DNA from: Ophthalmolycus amberensis
Lineage: Eukaryota; Chordata; Actinopteri; Perciformes; Zoarcidae
Length of the DNA: 64,000 nucleotides
Reading direction: 5' to 3'
NCBI GenBank assembly: GCA_024529925.1
Contig: JAFEUB010000736.1
Coordinates: 3,704,501-3,768,500, forward strand
In this document: positions 1 through 13,000 of the stretch, piece by piece
Layout of the letters: each line of letters begins with the position of its first letter
Position numbering within the stretch: the first letter of the stretch is position 1
Notes under the pieces: generated by a model
Told to the model about the DNA's origin: nothing
Databases searched by the model: none
The model's input: the letters and a program-made list of their open reading frames with translations, nothing else
Translations under genes and position numbers: made by a program

Positions 1-2448
1 TGGAAGATCTCCCCTGTCTCCCCCTCTCTATCTCTTTCTGTCCCAGCAGCATGCCTATCTCTCTCTGATAGGTGATGTATGTCTGACCTTCAGTGGTAAA
101 TTTGCCATTCGCTGCCAAGTGGATCTTTAACTGCATCCATGATTCACATGACCTCACTTCCTCTGACCCTGCTAGGCACTGCTCGACATGGCGGGCAGCC
201 AAGAGCGGAGGGGCACCGAGCCAGACCGGATAAGGGCTTCTCCAAATCAGCTTGGACTCCTCTCCTTTCCTCTCCTCTCCTCTCCTCTCCTTCACTCACT
301 ATTGTAGGGCGGTGGAGCCTGTGCTCTCTCTAACATCGTATTTAATCTTAACTGTCATTGCTTTGAAGTACAATAACTGTAGATGAGAGGACCCTTGAGT
401 GTGCTCCCGTGTGTTTGACTAAAATTGGCTCCGCACAGTGTGTTTCCCATTGTCCTCTGGGACAAGCCAGACCCCATCAACAGACCGTATCTATTATTTA
501 CAAAGCACCACTGATATTCCAATAAATAAACTAGCTGCCATTTCAAACAACTTTCTACTGTCAAAAACAAGAGGAAACACATTCATATGCTTTCCGACAC
601 AGCGGTGTCTTTTGATCCAGGCGATAGCATTTCGAATCAGGCATCACAATGCCAAACGAGTATGGGGTCGATGCTGGTATAAGCTCATGGAACACATACT
701 TGCAAACAAAAACAAAAGAAGGAGAGAACTGCACAACATAGGCCATGCACACATGTAGAGGCACACACTTCAGACTGATGTCATTCATTGTGGACAGGAG
801 GTTGTGTATTTCTGTATTGGTGCTATAGCTCTTAGGGCCATGACTTTCATCTGCAGCAGAATATATGCTGATTAGCTTCTAGGGAGCATGCCAAGGGAGG
901 GGAGAGGGCTGCAGAGGGGAGAGGGGGCAAAAGAGGGTGGAGGAGGGGGAGAGGATTTTGAGATATGTAAAATGAATTGCTAGAAGTGCATTTAAACTAC
1001 ATCTTGAATCTCAACCGCACCGGAATGTAGCACAGGGAGTTTGAGCAAATGCATGCAAAAACAGACACAAACATACACAGAAATTAAAAGTACTAAAACA
1101 TATGCACACTTTGGTAAATACACACTTTCTCCGCATAGGTATGAGGGAGAGTTGCAGTCCCATTAATAGTGTAAGCGCAGCAGCACACCTTATTAATGAT
1201 CCCTATCTTTTTTCGGTGCAACTGCCTCTGACACCATTTCACTTTAACTGCAGGTGCAGCAGGGTTCAGGTCACGACAGAGCATCACTCATGCACTGTCC
1301 ATATATCAAAGACACATTAGAACCCTTTACCAGAGAGTGACTAATTGACTGCCACCCAGGAGATCAAGTCCAAATCCGAAGCCAGGTTGTCAGCTCTGAC
1401 AGGCTCAAGTCTGGCCCTCATCCCATATTTTTTTCATCCCTCCGTTCCTCTCTGTTGTGTGCTGAACAGAGTCCTATTCAGAGCAGAGGCCACTCCGCTC
1501 CCATTCTTCTGTCTAAATGGAGCCTTCTGAGCAGATTTGACCAGGCTCTTATTTCCTATTCCCTCTCCCTATGCATTGAGCCTGCACCCATACTGCTCAA
1601 CCATGCAACCGTAACTAAATATAAATCATCCTTTCTCTTACTCTGTCATTCTGATAGCCCTTCCACACTCTCTCGTTTGCTCTCTTTATTTCCCCTCAAT
1701 CCCCCTTCTCGCTCTCTTTCATTCTCTCTTTCTTGCACACCACCTTACACAAACACAACTCTAATAAATTGTGGCACTGGTAATTACATAGAACCCACCG
1801 GTAAATTTCACTTCCATTTACATTTAGATTACAGAATATTTCATTCCTATCAATCTGCAGTGCAAGACCAATGCGTGCATGGCTTCGCCCATATGCAGAC
1901 ACAACTGTTCATGGCATTTTTATTTTCTCACTGGTGCATGTGCGGACACACACGAGATGAACACACATAAGCACTCAGATATACACGTACACAAACTGTG
2001 CACACACACACACACACACATGCAGGTGAGTAGACATACACACACACTCACACGCTGAGCAATAAATCTCAACGTTTACCAGCACATATGGACAAATGCA
2101 CATATTAGTGTGGTAAATCCTATTTTCACTGCACACATATGTGCAAACATATGTGCTCACACACCCGCTCACAGCTAATGGTGTCTTCGAGTCAAATGAT
2201 AGTTCCTCTTACATTTTGTTCATAAATCTAATGCTGTTTTAAAAAAGAGCCACAGTTTACCTTGAACTGTGCAATTTGTATCTGATAAAAGGAATCACCC
2301 TCACACAGCCTCTCTGTGGAACGATAAACAAATCTCTTTTGTAAGAATATTTATGTGCCTCCACACGTAATACAAATTATTTGCACACTATTTTCAGAGC
2401 GATGCTACGGTGGATTTTTGGAGGGAACATACTGCTGTCCCACACATA

Positions 2449-2484
<36 letters not shown>

Positions 2485-3281
2485 ATTTATTTCCACACAA
2501 ACTTGCCCACTTCAGGATCATAACACATTCAGATGCAATCTCATCCACTGCGCATAAAAGACAGCAATATGTGCCAAAACCCTTACTGTAATATTTCAAC
2601 GGTTTATAAGGAGGGAGGAGAGGGGAAATGAGCCAGAGGCGGCAACTGGGGAAAACGGATACCACCGAGATTTTGCCTTCTCTCTTTTTCTGTCTGTCTC
2701 CCCTTCTGTCTATCGCTCTGACTCTCCCACCCACCCACACCCATCCTCTCAGTATTACTGCATCATTTCCATCAGTAATAAGTGCACCAAGAGCAGGGAG
2801 ATAGCAAGGGAGAGGGGAGGATTTTCAGGGAATAAGAGTGTTTAAAATACACACAACAGTATAACCTAAAGATACAGAATCATACACCTATACTGTGTGC
2901 TTTCTGATCCCTGAAATTATTAAAACATTATCAACAAATACAAGGGAGCTCCTTTTTCCAATCACTATCAATGACCCTTAAGTGTTGGTGCCATTGTTTT
3001 CTGCATTACCTGATTATTCAGGATGCACTCATTACTGGCTCTGCTTTGCTCTTAGCGCATTCCAAGACACAGAAAATGTGTTACCTAGCAGTGCTTAAGT
3101 GTATGAGACATTAACTAAAGCTTTTACTAGAAGATAGCATGGAGGTAATTTCCTGCGTAAAATTGGTTTCCCTTTTTCGCTTTTGTGAGAAATGTATTCC
3201 CAGGTGGTAAAGTGGCTGAGAAAAAGCAGAAAGACAATGTTTCCATCACTGACATACGACACGTGCAATTGGTGTTCATTT

Positions 3282-3317
<36 letters not shown>

Positions 3318-5430
3318 TGGGTGTCCGGATGCAGACATGGGTGTAGGGATGTTTTCTCCACCCAGATGATTTTATTGTCATTAGAGAGTTCTGCTGATAT
3401 GATCTGCCGCAGTTCAGGCCGGTGGCTGCAGGAGGAAATTGGAGAGCTACGTGGGTGATGTTAGAGTTTAGACTGCAGTGGCAAACCAACAAACTGACAA
3501 TGCAGGCCATTGGGACGGATCATCAGTAAACAGCCTCACACTTATACACACATGGTTACATGTAACCCTCAGGGTTACAATGAACTGGCAGAAGATGCTA
3601 GCTTAGCAGATAGCAACTCACTGGAGAGTCTATGAGCAGAGGAAAACTGCTGTACTTATGTCAGAGCATGCAGACCCACAGACTCGTGCAAAACCACATG
3701 ATCAGCACTACAGGGCAGTAGCCATATTAGAAATACTAAAATCAGATATCCTAGTACATCCTCCCCTTTTTTCATTTCAATTTTTCAGTGAACCTTTCCG
3801 ATATATTCTCTGTAAATGTTATTTACCAAGGCAAAGATCTCTTTCCTGTGAAAACCATGAATGGACAACTTTTCATGAACTATGACAATAGTACTATGAC
3901 AATCTTATCTTATCTTACATTTTCCAGATAAATTCAATGTTTTTTTTAATGACTTAGCCTAAGAAGTAAGAGAACATTTAATCCTTGTATTTGTCTGAAA
4001 AATGCAAAACAACCAAATTTGCAGATGCATAGATTTCAATGGACAGTGATTCCTCAAATGGAGATTAAAATGGTATCTTTGTATTTCATTATTGGCCTGA
4101 AATAAGCCAGAATTGAAAAGAATGTTGTCTAGAAATACTGAAATCAGCCTGAAAAGTTTCCAACTATGCAGAATATAAACTCACCCCAGGTTCCTAAAAC
4201 CTACAACATTCCCAGAAAAACGCCAAGAACAAGATCACCGTGTCCTCAATAGTAGCTATTCTTCACACAGACACGAAAAAATATGAATAAAAAAGATCAC
4301 GAGGTCTACAACTATTATTTCTTCTAGACTTCCCCTTTTAAATCCATACCAATCACAAAAAGAGACACTACTGACTAAATTGTGATAGGTGCAAGAAGCC
4401 TACCTTAATATCTGAAAGAGTATACCATAAACTTAAACAGGAGTTCTAGGCCAACATCTGTCTCAAAAGGGGAATTTAATCTTGAACTTTGCCTTGGCTC
4501 TATTTCTGAATAAAAGTTGAAGCTATGTAGTAGTGCTCCATTAAGTCCAGGCCCATATCTGAAGGAGTATGGTATAGACAGACACATCCGTGCGTCATTC
4601 TTTCTGTGTTTACTGTAACGCTGGAGATTCCCAGAGGAACAAACCTCTCATGTATGAGGGCATGCATAGAAATAAATCACATCATACACTCTCTCAGTCA
4701 TACCAGATCAAAACCAAAAAGCAACGTTGCTTTGACTAACAATGCTCCGAGGCTAGTTCCTGGAGTGATGCAGGCAGCTACAAAGGGCCGTGGTTTGAGA
4801 GGGCTGAGAAGTGGCAGCACCTGGCCTCGAGGACTGGACAGAAAATGCTGTAGAATGAGAGAATGAGTAGGTTGCGGAGGAGCAACAGTTTGATGAAGAG
4901 TAGGAGGTGGCCGAGAATAATATGTTTGCAAAAGTACAAGGGTCAGCCATATTTGTATTAGAAGTGTTTGGAAGAAACTGTAATAGAAACCAAAAGATTT
5001 TTCACAAGGTGTCCTTTGGGTGTTTTTGTTGAATAACCGATGCGATGAGCGAAAGTTTTTGTTGAGGCTCCTTTTTTCTGTGCATCAAAACAACAGCAGC
5101 ACCTTGGTTGTTTTTCTAACTTTGATTTAGTCACTGCAGGAAGGCAGATATTTGAAGAGCTTAAAGCAGAATTGATAGCTGCACTAAATCTAACGACTTG
5201 GGAGGATGAGTAGCATATCAGAGTCAGACTTTTTTTGTTTAAACATAACTCATCTACAGTGACAGGTGTCCTACCTTAAATAAAGCTGAAACCTGATAAC
5301 AACATGAAAGTTGTGCTCACCTGAAGGATATATGTGTTTTCTGTGCACATACATCAATTTTAAAAAAAGAGCAGAAAGTGGACTCTCTTCCCAGGCTGTG
5401 ACTTGTCCCTCTGTGTCCTTCTACCTCATG
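1..5430. other. Upstream intergenic DNA, no gene seen
   Basis: No open reading frame here shows a recognisable domain, plausible splice structure or coding composition. The stretch holds CA/GT microsatellites (about 1996-2021, 2452-2479 and 3283-3312) and AT-rich sequence from about 3880 to 4600. It lies 5' of the zinc-finger gene and could contain distal regulatory elements, but nothing visible proves that. Confidence 0.6.
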
Positions 5431-6100
5431 TTTACCTCTAAAACCCAGAGCTGTCTGTGGGGTTCAGTGTTGACGTTGAGCACAAAAGGCGCCCTAATCC
5501 CGGGCTGAATATGCATGACGCGCCGCGGTGCTGTGGCTGCTCGCAGCTTAATAGTTTCAGCACCGCGCTGGTGAACAGCGCCATACACCGCTCAGACACA
5601 CTGAGGCTCAGCTGCAGCAGTTCCGAGCTACTCTTTGACGGCACCCGGCGCAGTTTGACAGGCCGAGCCGGAGAAAGACCCTTTTATCTGTAATCAAATT
5701 GGCTCCGAGGTTGCAACTGAGTGAGGTATCATTTTCCCCTGACGATAGCGAGATCTTGTAAAAAAGCATGGCGCTTTTTACTTTGATGCCCTCAAAAAGA
5801 AAAAATGAGAGAGTGAGAGATTGGCACATTGTCGGTGGCTCACTTACAGATATTCTTAAATCGCACACAATGACACACACCTTGTAAAGAGAGTTTAGCA
5901 CCATTCCTTCTCAGAAAGATGAGAAAGAGAAGAAGAAACTGAAAGAAATGAGAAATTGAAGAGGGAGGGGGTACTTCAATTCGTAGTTACTCAAGCACAG
6001 CGCGGACAGAAGTGATTCCCCCAACCCCTGTCCCAGACCCACGTATGGGCACGGGCTGCATATTATGGGCTACAGCAGACAGCTCCAGTGCACAGCTATC

Positions 6101-6138
<38 letters not shown>

Positions 6139-6939
6139 CTTCCTTGAGAGGGAATCTGAACCACTTCAGCCTGCCTGCGCTGGAGCCCGACAATAACTAC
6201 TACAGCACTGCTCTGGATGGATGTGGCGTCTCTCACACCTCACGCACCGTCGGAATTTAATACACAGGACGTGTGATTTTAATCAATAGTGAGCAGAGGA
6301 AAATAGAAAGGGTCAGATGTTTTCCCTTTCTTTATTCTTCGACGTGCCTGAAGAAGAGGCGCACCTGCGAGAGTGCGTGTACCCCCTGTTTTTTACTGAG
6401 AACTCCATTTGGGCTGCCGCTGCTGCTTGGCTGAGGCTGCACACACTTTACAGACAGGACCAGTGCGAGTGAGAGCGAGAGCGAGAGAGAGAGAGAGAGG
6501 AGGGGTGAAACAGAGATTGGATGGATTCATCTCCTCCTCTGGCACTCCACAGGCTCTCGTTCATTTTTTTAAGCCCGACCGACGACAGCATGCCAAGCGC
6601 AGACTCAAGCGGCGGAGCTCGGTCAGTATAACATCCATGTCTCTCACTCTTTCTGTCTCTTTCTGTCCATTTCTGTTAGCAGTTCTCACATACATCGCTT
6701 AAGCAGGTCTTCACCTTCTCATCTTGTCTCCCTTTGTGAATGCAGCCACATACTTTCCAACACAGGAGCGGAGTGAGACGCCCTCCTTCGCACCGGCCCG
6801 GTTGCGCTCTCACCCACTGCCCGCATTTGCGCGGGACCCGACTTTGGCGACCTTCGGGACACTGCTGACACCCAGGACCCGACGCAGGGAAGTGAGGCAC
6901 CCGTTGTATATGGGCCCAAAGCCCCGTGAGGCCCCTGGG
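5430..6939 (+). promoter_or_regulatory. GC-rich promoter and 5' UTR region of the ZNF804-family gene (candidate)
   Basis: Base composition changes here: CpG dinucleotides become frequent (for example 5485-5660 and 6760-6900) compared with the AT-rich DNA on either side. The stretch ends at the first coding exon. It includes two GA-repeat tracts (6105-6135 and about 6475-6499). A possible 5' UTR intron runs 6622-6745, with donor CTCG/GTCAGT and a pyrimidine-rich acceptor ending TGCAG. No TATA box or defined transcription start can be assigned. Inference from composition and position only. Confidence 0.4.
6105..6135. repeat. (GA)n microsatellite in the putative 5' UTR/promoter
   Basis: An AG-dinucleotide run of about 31 bases in the GC-rich region upstream of the zinc-finger gene. 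GA tracts near vertebrate promoters can be open or bound by GAGA-type factors, but no function is shown here. Confidence 0.8.
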
Positions 6940-7062
6940 ATGGCGTGCAGCGCGTGTTACTACCTGGTTATCAGCTCCACACACCTGAGCAATGGACACT
7001 TTCGGCGCGTCAAGGGGGTCTTCAGAGGACCACTGTGTCCAACCGCAACCAGTGATTCACCG
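6940..7062 (+). CDS. znf804b: znf804b-like coding exon 1 (codons 1-41)
   Basis: The exon runs from ATG at 6940 to a donor reading CCG/GTAGGA and ends in phase 0. This ATG was chosen because its context is good (G at -3, G at +4) and because the family proteins start MAC/MEC at this point. A second in-frame ATG lies 30 bp upstream at 6910, but its context is weak (T at -3). The exon encodes the conserved N-terminal block before the zinc finger. Confidence 0.88.
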
Positions 7063-10000
7063 GTAGGAGAACAAGCTGAATTTCTTAAGTGTGTGGAGAG
7101 AGACGGTATGCTTGTAAAAGAGTCAATTTCAGCCACTTTTTCCACTTTCTCTTGTGACTCTTTCATCATAAGGGTTGGGAAAACGGTGGAAACGTCCTCA
7201 CAAGTATATGAAAGTGTGTCTGTAAGTGTAAAGTGTCTGCAGGATATAAGAATAGAGACCTACTGGCACATCTGAGGAGGAGGATATTTTTGGAAGGGGT
7301 GGTCTTTTTTTTTTTGTGAGCCAAGAAGATTTTTGTTTGTAGAGGACAGTTAGATGGGGATATGTTAAACAGATGAGAAATTAGGTATCCAACCATGAAG
7401 CCATTGTCCCTCCATGCCTCCTCTCTCTCGCGGCTATGGGAATTAAACAAATCAAATTACATTAGTGCTTTCAGGAGGAGATGAGTTGCCCAGCTGAAAA
7501 TAGCACTAATTACCTGGGGAGTATTTGTTAGGTGTGTGTGTGTGAGTGTGTGTGTGTGTGTGTGTGTGTCTATGAGTGTGTATGTGAGTGTAAGTGTGTG
7601 TGTGACCTGCCAACAACTTCCTGACCTTTCCCTGATGCCTGTGGTTCCTTTGAGCCACCAAACTGGCATTTAGTTGCAAACATGGTCTCAGTTTGTGTGC
7701 ACTTACTGACTGTGTATTTTTGTACTTGTACACTAGAGACAAAGAAAGAGTGTGTGACAGAGTGAGAGAGAGAAAGAGAGAGAGAGAGAGAGAAGAGAGA
7801 GAGAGAAAAAGAGAGGGAACAGAGAGAGAGAGAGGGGGGGAGAGAGAGAGGGGGAGAGCGAGAAGGAGAGTGAGAGAGAGGGAAGAGAGAGAGAGAGAGA
7901 TGTAGTGATACAGAGAAAGAGAGAGAGAGGAGGAGAGACAGCTAAGAAAATAACAGTACATGTAAATATGTACATGATATTTTGGACTGTGTGAATTTGT
8001 GTGCGTGTGTTCTATTCAGGAGCTGCTCGGAGGGTCTCTGGTAATCACACATTATTCATGAGCTCTTAATGTGAGACGAGACAAACTGGCGGAGCTGATG
8101 ACAAGTTTGATGAGAAAGGGGGAAAGGAGCAGCTGCAGCATACACGCTCATACACGCTCATACACACATACCATGGTATGTGTGTATGAGCGTGCTATCT
8201 AAGTGTGTGTGCGCGTGTTCGCACTCAAGTCATTACCAGTCTGTCATGTTCGGCCCGCGCTCACTATGTGATGGGAATGAGCGAACAGTGTTGAGCAGAC
8301 AGAGTCAGACTGGCAGAGATGCTGCAAAGAGTCATATTAACAAACAAACATACAAACTTTTGCACACACACATACACTGCAGAGATGGGCTAAAAAAGTA
8401 GTTAAAGAGATCGTTACTGCACACACTCTCTACAGTATGCATGCATCTTCATTTCTGGAAATTAGGGCTCTCCTTTTAAATTTGATCATTTGAATTATCT
8501 GTCTCAGAGCCCATTCATCTCCTTGTAGAATCATCAAATGCTCGTTTTTTTATTGCACACGCAATCAGTTAAGTTATGTCTCAGAAACAAGACCGATTCC
8601 TCAGAGGAAGTCTAATTTGGATGCTCTTGAAGCGTACTGACTGTATCCGGCACATCTACATATTTTAAATGATGAATGCAGTTGCCTATTTTTCAGGCAT
8701 TTGCTAATTTTATTCCTTTTAGCATGTGATGAACATTTTTTAAGAGACTTGACACATCTTTTCAGTTTCTGTCAAACTTCCCAGTAAGGGATGAGTATGA
8801 AAACAAAATACTTTTTGAGTGCAGACCAACATCTGTATAGAATTATTGAACGGTGTCATGTATCATCAGAGGTGGACTTGAAACAATTAGTCAATATTTG
8901 GATTGTAAGATAGTAAATCTGCAACTATTTTTATAAATGATTGACTACCTTTTGATGAATTGATATCATTGTGAACTCAATATCATTTGATTAGATATTG
9001 ACTTAAATCAGGAAAGCGCTAACTTTACTCAACTACAAAATTTGTTTAATACAGTGAGCAATGTGGCATATTTTGCTATATGTAAAAAAACATATTCCAT
9101 AAACTATATCTTAAGAAATACTGGTTTGGTATCAGCACCAAAACTCAGGAGTTGTATTGGCATAATTTTCGGACGGTACTGTGCAATAAGGCTGTTATTG
9201 TTTGAAAATCCTCTCTTGTTGGTGCATTCAAGTGCTTGTGAAAGATTCTAGTACTGCATTTACTAATTTCGTTTTATCTTAATAAATTCAAGCAAACAAC
9301 TTGAGTAGCAGTGACTAAGAACATTCCCTCTCAGCAAAAATACCCTGATTCAAGCCTTCACTCTGCTGAAGTGTCCTCGATCAAAACATTGAATCCACAC
9401 TCAGGGTCTGACAGGCTCAAGTATAGCAGACCTCTATGGACAAAAGCAAAAATAGAAATGTTGAGTTCATATTATTCTCTTAAAGCTGAAGGCTTTCAGA
9501 AATAGCTGTCATTCGTGGTAGGAAGGACATCATTTACCTCCATGTCATAACTAATGTAGATAAGTGTGTGGAAAGATTTCAGTGCTGGAAAATGCTGCGT
9601 AAGTAGGAATGGAAGGTCGAGAAAAAAAGAAGAGATTTATCCGTATTAGTTTAGACATGGCCAATGTATGGGCCTGTCAGCATGATAAACAGTGAGCGCT
9701 TGTGGACAAGTATAGTTCAAAAGTGACCTCTTGTGTTAGGCTGAAAAACAAATCCTTCAGCAGAGAGCAGGTGAGTTTAACACACCTCTCCAAGACATGC
9801 TGAGCAACATCTTTTGCACCTGTCCGTTCCGTTGTGGAGGATGCCGCGCAAGCCAGCACTACAGCTAGCTGCTCTTTGATTTAGCTTAGATCAGTGGAGT
9901 ACAAAGGATATCTCAACTGGGATTTGTCAGGGGTAACTTTTTGTGTCTTCACTTTGATAAGGCATTGCAGCATTAACAAAATACTGGGCGCCTATGAATG

Positions 10001-13000
10001 GTAGAGAAAAGCCGTCTCGACACACGGCCCCCTTTCTTTCCCTTTCATAACAAACCCTCTTGTGTTTGTCAAGAGTTCTGTGCTTTGTTGTTTGGTTAGC
10101 TTCCCTGTGGAATGCTGCGCTATGTCTAGATTAGGATTTTGCGCATTACTCGTTTATCATCACTAATTAGTCATTGTGATAGGTCTCTCGGAGGTGTCTA
10201 AAGTTTGGTTCCCGTATGTATATTCGTGCTTCATCATCATTGGTGAGTCATTGTTCAAACTCTCATTAACACTTTAAAGGTTTTTCCTTCTTGCTCTCAG
10301 CATGGAGGGAGGACAGGAGGAGAGATGTAGAAAGTTGTGCGCAAAGAGGTGCTGCCCTCATGTATCCCTTCATGTATCCCTTCATTCAAACAGATCCAAA
10401 CTGAACCTTACCTATCATGTCTCTTGCTGTCTCTTGTCCAAATATCCCTCAATCCCTTTCCCTCTGTCTCCCCATTTCCCTTTAGAAACGCCTCCCTCTG
10501 TAGAATATTACAGCTTTGTGTGTATGCATGCTTCAACTGAGGACCACTTTGATGTATATTTCACTGCCGTTGCAGAAAAGAGATGAATCGTTGGCTATAC
10601 CGCAAAGTGTCGAAGTAAGCGCGAATGGGCCTCTGCGTATATGTGTGTGTCTATGTATGTGACTCTATATGCACCCTTGTGTTTTCATTGAGTCCGCAGG
10701 GAGCTGAACAGTGTTTATGTAAATGAGGTGGCATTTAAACATATGCCCCGAACAATTATCTTGAAACAAGTATTCAGCTGCACAAAAAAAGCACCGCCAT
10801 GTTCGGAGTGAGTCAAGTACTTAGCTGCAAATATTAAGCCATCAGGGGACAGAGGTGAGATGAGCCAACTGGCTCGCCATTTGCCATGCCAGTTTGCTCA
10901 TGCGGGTGTGGGCATCTTAGTGCGCAGTTAATGATGATCATAATAATAAGTGATACAGATTCAGTATCAAAGAACTCCCTGGGGACGATCAAGCTGGTAA
11001 TAGCATCTTGACATTTATGAAGTTCGACAAATGTCAGAAAGAAAGAGATTAGTTAAATGTGAGTTAAAAGTGATTTAAAAAAAGGTGTTTGTGATACAAG
11101 CATGAAGCAGCAATACAGTTATTGAGTCTTGTATCGTCAGAAAAGCTATTTCAGTCATGGCCCCTAATGCTGCTGCAGTCACTCATTCATACAGTGTAAT
11201 GGTAATACACACACACACACACACACACACCTACTAATGCAACCATCAGGCCCTAGTGGAGCAGTTTGAGAGCGAGCAGGTGAGTGCTGCTGAATACTAA
11301 AGTCCTGCATGACTGACCCATTCCTGCTGACCACTGCAAAGTGCTCCCACTGATCACTGCTAATGTCCTCCATCACAGTTTACACTCAACACTCTGGAGA
11401 GAGAGAGTGTGTGTTGGGGAGAAAGGTGGATAATTGGGACAGATGGGTGAGATAGGATGACGAGGTAGAGTCAGACAGTTGGCATCGATTTTAACACTCT
11501 CAAGCCTTTATTGACATTTCATTTAGCTAATGAATTCATTACTGCTTCATAGCATAATAACCTCTACTTGATAACCAGGATGTCTCCCACACACATACAC
11601 ACATACACACCTCTGTTTCTTTTTCTTTTACCGAGCAAGTTCCCTCCCTGTCTGTTGCACTGTGTAACTTTTAAATTAACCTTAGTTTGAGGTGACACAA
11701 CCTGCCAGTGCAGCACGCCCTCAAAATGATAAAGAAAGAGAGAAGCCTGAGATGTACAAGAAGATTCATCTCTGCCTATGTATTGGTGCCTTTGTGCTTC
11801 TGCTCGGGTGTACTTGCCAGCTTTATCGTGCTTGTTCACCTCTGAGATGGAGATGATCTTTATTCAATTTCAGTCACTCTTTTTTTGTGTGTCTTTGACC
11901 TGCTGCTCATTCGAAACGCAATCATGCACACACACACACAACACGCACACACACAACCCTGACTTGCATGGATTGAACGACCGTTTTTAAACTTATCCAA
12001 AAGCTGTTTCATGAGTCACATAAAGGATGATGTTTGACCCAGAAGACATGTGTTTGTACATATTTACAGCCCTCCATTTGAACTAAAAGTTCTGTCAGAC
12101 TTAAAATGCTGGTTCATGAACTGGAAGCATTTATTTATTTATGTTTGGTTCTAATGCTTGAGAGGTAAAAATTGGGGGTGAGCACGTTTGGAGGGGGCTG
12201 AGATTTTTTGGTAATAGTTTGTCTGCTTCATCATGAGGTTTGCAAACGTCTGTAAAGTGCACATCCTGGTATTAGATGTACAGTATGTAACGAGTGACAC
12301 ACAAATGATCATGCATGTGCACACAGACGGACAGCACAGATGGCCAACCTCTCATTTTGTATATTACCTCGGGACAGCTGTTAGTCTGTGCGGTCATTAA
12401 TGATCGCAGCATCAGGTAAATTACCTGGAGACACATCAGCACATGAACACACACACACAAACACACACACACACACACACACACACTGACATACAATTAG
12501 TGAGTGTTTGATAATTATGGGATGTTTGATGAACCATCTGGAACACCAGTACAGGTAGAAACTGACAGAAACGCTCGAAAAATTAAAAAACGTGCAAAGC
12601 GAGCCGACGAGTGAGAGATAAAGACATTAAAGTGTTTTTGTTTCATTGTCATTAGGATGCCATGTCTCATTCAAGGTTTGGTCTTGCTCTTTTATTCTCT
12701 TTCACTCTGCATGCTCTATCTCTGCCCTTTTTCTTTTTTTTTTAACTATAATTTCTGCCTCTCTGTCTCTTCTCCACTCCATTTCTCTAGGCGATACCTT
12801 TGCTCCAATCCCCCTCTCCCTGACACTCTTTTTATCTCCCTCTCCTATTGCTTTTCGTCTCATCTCTCCAGCCCATTCATTTTTTAACAGGTCAACGGTT
12901 CAACCGTTTAGGCCTTTAAATCATAGTGTGTGTGTGTGTGTGTGTGTGTGTACAGCATGCCTATATGGGAGTTTGTGTGTGTGTGTGTGTGTGTAGGTGA

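Noticed and set aside
1455..1970. 171-aa + frame near the window start
   Set aside because: Low-complexity pyrimidine-rich sequence without domain, start context or splice evidence.
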